Source: Thiotrichales bacterium | Lineage (GTDB): Bacteria; Pseudomonadota; Gammaproteobacteria; Thiomicrospirales; Thiomicrospiraceae | NCBI GenBank assembly: GCA_027036095.1 | Contig: JALVTA010000090.1 | Location: 1 to 8,285 of the forward strand | Length of the DNA: 8,285 nucleotides | Direction of reading: 5' to 3' | In this document: positions 5,362-8,285 of the stretch, in pieces | Position numbering within the stretch: position 1 is the stretch's first letter | How the letters are laid out: every line of letters begins with the position of its first letter | Notes under the pieces: model-generated | Seen by the model: the letters and a program-made list of their open reading frames with translations, nothing else | Databases searched by the model: none | Told to the model about the DNA's origin: nothing | Made by a program: the position numbers and the translations under genes

Positions 5362-7965
5362 ATGTCATTTCTGCAGCAATATCGTGCCCATGTGGAAGAG
5401 CGGGCCAGAGACGGCCTGCCGCCGCTGCCGCTGAACGCAGAGCAGACCGCGGCGCTGATCGAACTGATCAAGAACCCGCCGGCAGGTGAGGAAGACTTTC
5501 TGATCGATCTGCTGGAAAACCGCGTGCCGCCGGGCGTGGACGAGGCCTCCTATGTCAAGGCCAGCTTCCTGGCCGACGTGGCCAAGGGCAATGTTAAGGT
5601 GGACCTGATCTCACCCGAGCGGGCCACCTTCCTGCTGGGCACTATGCTGGGCGGCTACAACGTGCAGCCGCTGATCGAGCTGCTGGATTCCGACAATGAA
5701 AAAGTGGCCGAAGAGGCGGTTAAGGCCCTGTCCAAGACGCTGCTGGTCTATGACGCCTACCATGACGTGAAGGAAAAGGCTGAGGCGGGCAACGCCCGTG
5801 CCCGACAGGTGATGGACAGCTGGGCTGACGCCGAGTGGTTCAAGCAGAAGGACCCGCTGCCGGAGAAGATCACCGTCACCGTCTTCAAGGTGGATGGCGA
5901 GACCAACACCGACGACCTGTCCCCGGCCACCGCCGCCTGGTCCCGCCCGGACATTCCTCTGCACGCCAAGGAAATGCTCAAGGCCAAGATGCCCGATGTG
6001 GAAGAGCGCATCGCCGAGCTGAAGAAGAAAGGCCATCCGCTGGCGTTCGTGGGCGATGTGGTGGGCACCGGTTCCTCGCGCAAGTCCGCCATGAACTCCA
6101 TCATGTGGCACTTCGGCAAGGACATTCCCTACGTACCCAACAAGCGCCAGGGCGGCGTGGTGCTGGGCGGCAAGATCGCGCCCATCTTCTTCAACACCGC
6201 CGAGGACTCAGGCGCGCTGCCTATCGAATGCGATGTCACGCAAATGAACATGGGCGATGTGATCCACATCTACCCCTACGAGGGCAAGATTGAGAATGAG
6301 GCCGGCGAGGTCATCAGCACTTTTGAATTCAAGCCGGTCACCATGCCGGACGAAGTGCGCGCCGGCGGGCGCATTCCGCTGATCATCGGTCGCGGTCTGA
6401 CCGACAAGGCCCGCCGCGATCTGGGGCTGGATGTGTCTGATGTCTTCATCCGTCCACAGGACACCTCCGGCTCCACCAAGGGCTATACCTTGGCGCAGAA
6501 GATCGTCGGCAAGGCGTGCGGTATCGAGGGCGTACGCCCCGGCATGTACTGCGAGCCGCACATGACCACGGTTGGTTCCCAGGACACCACTGGCGCCATG
6601 ACCCGAGATGAACTGAAGGAGCTGGCCTGTCTGGGCTTCAGCGCAGATTTCGTGCTGCAGTCCTTCTGTCACACCGCCGCCTATCCCAAGCCGGTGGACA
6701 TTAAGCTGCAGCACGAGCTGCCGGATTTCATCATCAGCCGCGGCGGTGTCTCCCTGCGCCCGGGCGACGGGGTCATTCACTCCTGGCTCAACCGCATGCT
6801 GTTGCCTGACACCGTGGGGACCGGCGGCGACTCCCACACCCGATTCCCCATCGGCATTTCCTTCCCCGCTGGCTCCGGGCTGGTGGCCTTCGCCGCCACC
6901 CTGGGCGTGATGCCGCTGACCATGCCGGAATCCGTGCTGGTGCGCTTCAAGGGCGAGATGCAGCCGGGCATCACTCTGCGGGATCTGGTCAACGCCATTC
7001 CCTATGTAGCTATCCAGAAGGGGCTGCTGACGGTGGAGAAGAAAGGCAAGAAGAATGTCTTCAACGGCCGCGTACTGGAGATCGAAGGGCTGGAGCATCT
7101 GACCGTGGAGCAGGCCTTCGAGCTGTCCGACGCGTCCGCCGAGCGATCCGCCAACGGCTGTACCGTCAAGCTGGGCAAGGAGCCGATCATCGAGTTCCTC
7201 AAGTCCAACATCGCGCTCATCGATTGGATGATCGAAAACGGCTATCAGGATGCGCGCACGCTGGCACGCCGCCGTGATGCCATGAAGGCGTGGATCGAGA
7301 ATCCGGAGCTGCTGGAAGCGGACAAGGACGCCGAATACGCCGAGGTGATCGAGATCGACCTGAACGAGATCACCGAGCCGCTGCTGGCATGCCCCAATGA
7401 TCCGGACGACATCAAGCCCCTGTCCGAGGTGGCCAACACCCATATCGACGAGGTGTTCATCGGCTCGTGCATGACCAACATCGGTCACTATCGTGCTGCC
7501 GGCAAAGTGCTGGAGAAGTTCAACGGCCAGCTACCGGTGCGCCTGTGGATTGCGCCACCCACCAAGATGGACGAGCACCAGCTGATCGAGGAGGGCTACT
7601 ATGCCACCTTCGGCCGTGTGGGCGCGCGCACCGAGATGCCCGGCTGCTCCCTGTGTATGGGCAACCAGGCGCGGGTGGCCGATGGCGCAACCGTCATGTC
7701 CACCTCCACCCGAAACTTCCCCAACCGCATGGGCAAGGACGCCAATGTGTTCCTGGGCTCGGCGGAACTCTCTGCCATCACCGCCATTCTGGGCCGCCTG
7801 CCCACGGTGGAGGAATACATGGCGCACATGAAGGACATCAACGCCATGGCCGGCGAGATCTACCGCTATCTGCAATTCGATCAGATGCCGGAATACAAGG
7901 TGTGCAAGCCCAAGTCCATTGACGAGATTCAGGTGGTCACCTACTCACAGGCACAGGCCTGCTGA
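5362..7965 (+). CDS. acnB: Bifunctional aconitate hydratase 2 / 2-methylisocitrate dehydratase AcnB
   Basis: 867 residues (E. coli AcnB 865). It interconverts citrate and isocitrate via cis-aconitate in the TCA cycle; AcnB enzymes also act on 2-methyl-cis-aconitate. Domain order is that of AcnB, not AcnA: an N-terminal HEAT-like domain (about 1-160), the swivel domain (about 165-385, with GTGSSRKSA at 235-243), then the catalytic domains. The [4Fe-4S] ligands are Cys703 (IGSCMTNIGH), Cys762 and Cys765 (PGCSLCMGNQ). Other landmarks are GDSHTRFPIG (489-498) and the STSTRNFPNR segment (780-789). Start: the ATG at 5362 has GGGGAG upstream and gives the expected family N-terminus plus two or three residues. 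It is transcribed away from purB from an 80-bp shared promoter region and ends at a strong terminator. In E. coli, apo-AcnB also binds mRNAs when iron is low; nothing here shows whether this protein does so. Confidence 0.98.
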   Translation: MSFLQQYRAHVEERARDGLPPLPLNAEQTAALIELIKNPPAGEEDFLIDLLENRVPPGVDEASYVKASFLADVAKGNVKVDLISPERATFLLGTMLGGYNVQPLIELLDSDNEKVAEEAVKALSKTLLVYDAYHDVKEKAEAGNARARQVMDSWADAEWFKQKDPLPEKITVTVFKVDGETNTDDLSPATAAWSRPDIPLHAKEMLKAKMPDVEERIAELKKKGHPLAFVGDVVGTGSSRKSAMNSIMWHFGKDIPYVPNKRQGGVVLGGKIAPIFFNTAEDSGALPIECDVTQMNMGDVIHIYPYEGKIENEAGEVISTFEFKPVTMPDEVRAGGRIPLIIGRGLTDKARRDLGLDVSDVFIRPQDTSGSTKGYTLAQKIVGKACGIEGVRPGMYCEPHMTTVGSQDTTGAMTRDELKELACLGFSADFVLQSFCHTAAYPKPVDIKLQHELPDFIISRGGVSLRPGDGVIHSWLNRMLLPDTVGTGGDSHTRFPIGISFPAGSGLVAFAATLGVMPLTMPESVLVRFKGEMQPGITLRDLVNAIPYVAIQKGLLTVEKKGKKNVFNGRVLEIEGLEHLTVEQAFELSDASAERSANGCTVKLGKEPIIEFLKSNIALIDWMIENGYQDARTLARRRDAMKAWIENPELLEADKDAEYAEVIEIDLNEITEPLLACPNDPDDIKPLSEVANTHIDEVFIGSCMTNIGHYRAAGKVLEKFNGQLPVRLWIAPPTKMDEHQLIEEGYYATFGRVGARTEMPGCSLCMGNQARVADGATVMSTSTRNFPNRMGKDANVFLGSAELSAITAILGRLPTVEEYMAHMKDINAMAGEIYRYLQFDQMPEYKVCKPKSIDEIQVVTYSQAQAC

Positions 7966-7987
7966 GCGCACCTGAACCCGGAGCAAG

Positions 7988-8019
7988 AAAAAGGCCGCAC
8001 GACATGTGCGGCCTTTTTT
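7988..8019. terminator. Bidirectional rho-independent terminator between acnB and the convergent gene
   Basis: A perfect 10-bp stem, AAGGCCGCAC (7991-8000) with GTGCGGCCTT (8006-8015), has a GACAT loop. It is flanked by an A run on the left (7988-7992) and six T on the right (8014-8019), so each strand has a U tract after the hairpin. It starts 22 bp after the acnB stop codon. Confidence 0.93.
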
Positions 8020-8047
8020 GTTGAGCGGGAATGATGAAAGAGGAAGG

Positions 8048-8067
8048 GCAGGGCGGGTTCGCCCTGC
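8048..8067 (-). terminator. Second hairpin, possible terminator of the right-edge gene
   Basis: A perfect 8-bp stem, GCAGGGCG (8048-8055) with CGCCCTGC (8060-8067), has a 4-nt loop and lies 14 bp past the stop of the minus-strand gene. The minus-strand tail is pyrimidine-rich (CCTTCCTCTTTC) but has no clean T run. It may be a weak terminator ahead of the stronger one at 7988-8019, or a 3'-end-protecting hairpin. Confidence 0.45.
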
Positions 8068-8081
8068 ATGGCTGTGTGGAA

Positions 8082-8285
8082 TCAGGCGTTATGTTCCTCT
8101 TCTTCGCGGGCGTTCGCCTGAGCCTGTTCTTCCTGCTCCACCATGCGCTTGGCTTCCATCAGCAGCTGATTGAGCTGTTCGAACAGATTCTGACTGGCCT
8201 GCTCAGCCTGACCCATGTGCTCGACTACGGCATCGGCCTTATCGACGCAGGTGTTGTCGTCAATGCAGCGCAGCGCAGCCAGCAC
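8082..8285 (-). CDS. Uncharacterised Glu/Gln-rich protein, C-terminal part only
   Basis: I do not recognise this protein. The minus-strand frame is open from the right edge to TGA at 8084-8082; the C-terminal 68 codons (67 residues plus stop) are visible. The GTG codon at the very edge need not be the start, so the gene probably extends beyond the window. Two cysteines sit in RCIDDNTCVDKAD near the edge. The rest is predicted by eye to be one long amphipathic, coiled-coil-prone helix rich in Glu, Gln and Ala (AEQASQNLFEQLNQLLMEAK), ending in the very acidic REEEEHNA. No membrane segment or catalytic motif is seen in the visible part. It is convergent with acnB, and two hairpins follow its stop. 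Confidence 0.6.
   Translation of the reverse strand: MLAALRCIDDNTCVDKADAVVEHMGQAEQASQNLFEQLNQLLMEAKRMVEQEEQAQANAREEEEHNA

Noticed and set aside
6208..7488. Long minus-strand open frame (about 426 codons) opposite acnB
   Set aside because: It lies wholly antisense to an unmistakable acnB. Its translation is low-complexity Gly/His/Gln/Ala-rich sequence, typical of the shadow frame of a GC-rich gene.

Overview
The window looks like a chromosomal stretch of a GC-rich gammaproteobacterium. The evidence is a long proteobacterial-type PurB, an AcnB-type aconitase very like the enteric one, and a RoxA/YcfD ribosomal oxygenase encoded directly behind purB. The genus cannot be fixed from sequence alone; a marine Pseudomonadales/Oceanospirillales-type bacterium is a guess. 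The coding content is mostly housekeeping, and I see no phage, transposon, defence or conjugation genes.

Layout from left to right: (1) The 3' two-thirds of an M16C (PreP-like) zinc metallopeptidase gene on the + strand ends at 1985 and is followed by an intrinsic terminator. (2) About 400 bp between convergent genes (1986-2389) holds a degenerate tandem array. A 26-bp core, centred on a GGGG/CCCC hairpin, occurs four times at spacings of 102-103 bp, and the DNA between cores is much less conserved. (3) A tightly packed minus-strand operon purB-roxA-(unknown 115-aa gene) occupies 5281-2390. Its genes overlap by 1 bp and 11 bp, and it reads towards the array. (4) An 80-bp divergent promoter region follows (5282-5361), with -10-like elements on both strands over the same bases. 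(5) acnB lies on the + strand (5362-7965) and ends at a strong, apparently bidirectional terminator. (6) The 3' end of an unknown, Glu/Gln-rich minus-strand gene reaches the right edge.

The operon joins a purine/AMP biosynthetic enzyme to an oxygenase that modifies ribosomal protein L16, plus a small uncharacterised protein. The divergent gene encodes a TCA-cycle enzyme. PurB releases fumarate, aconitase acts two steps upstream of 2-oxoglutarate, and RoxA consumes 2-oxoglutarate. The metabolic link is therefore plausible but not proven by gene order. The least explained element is the ~102-bp-period hairpin array between the two convergent transcription units.
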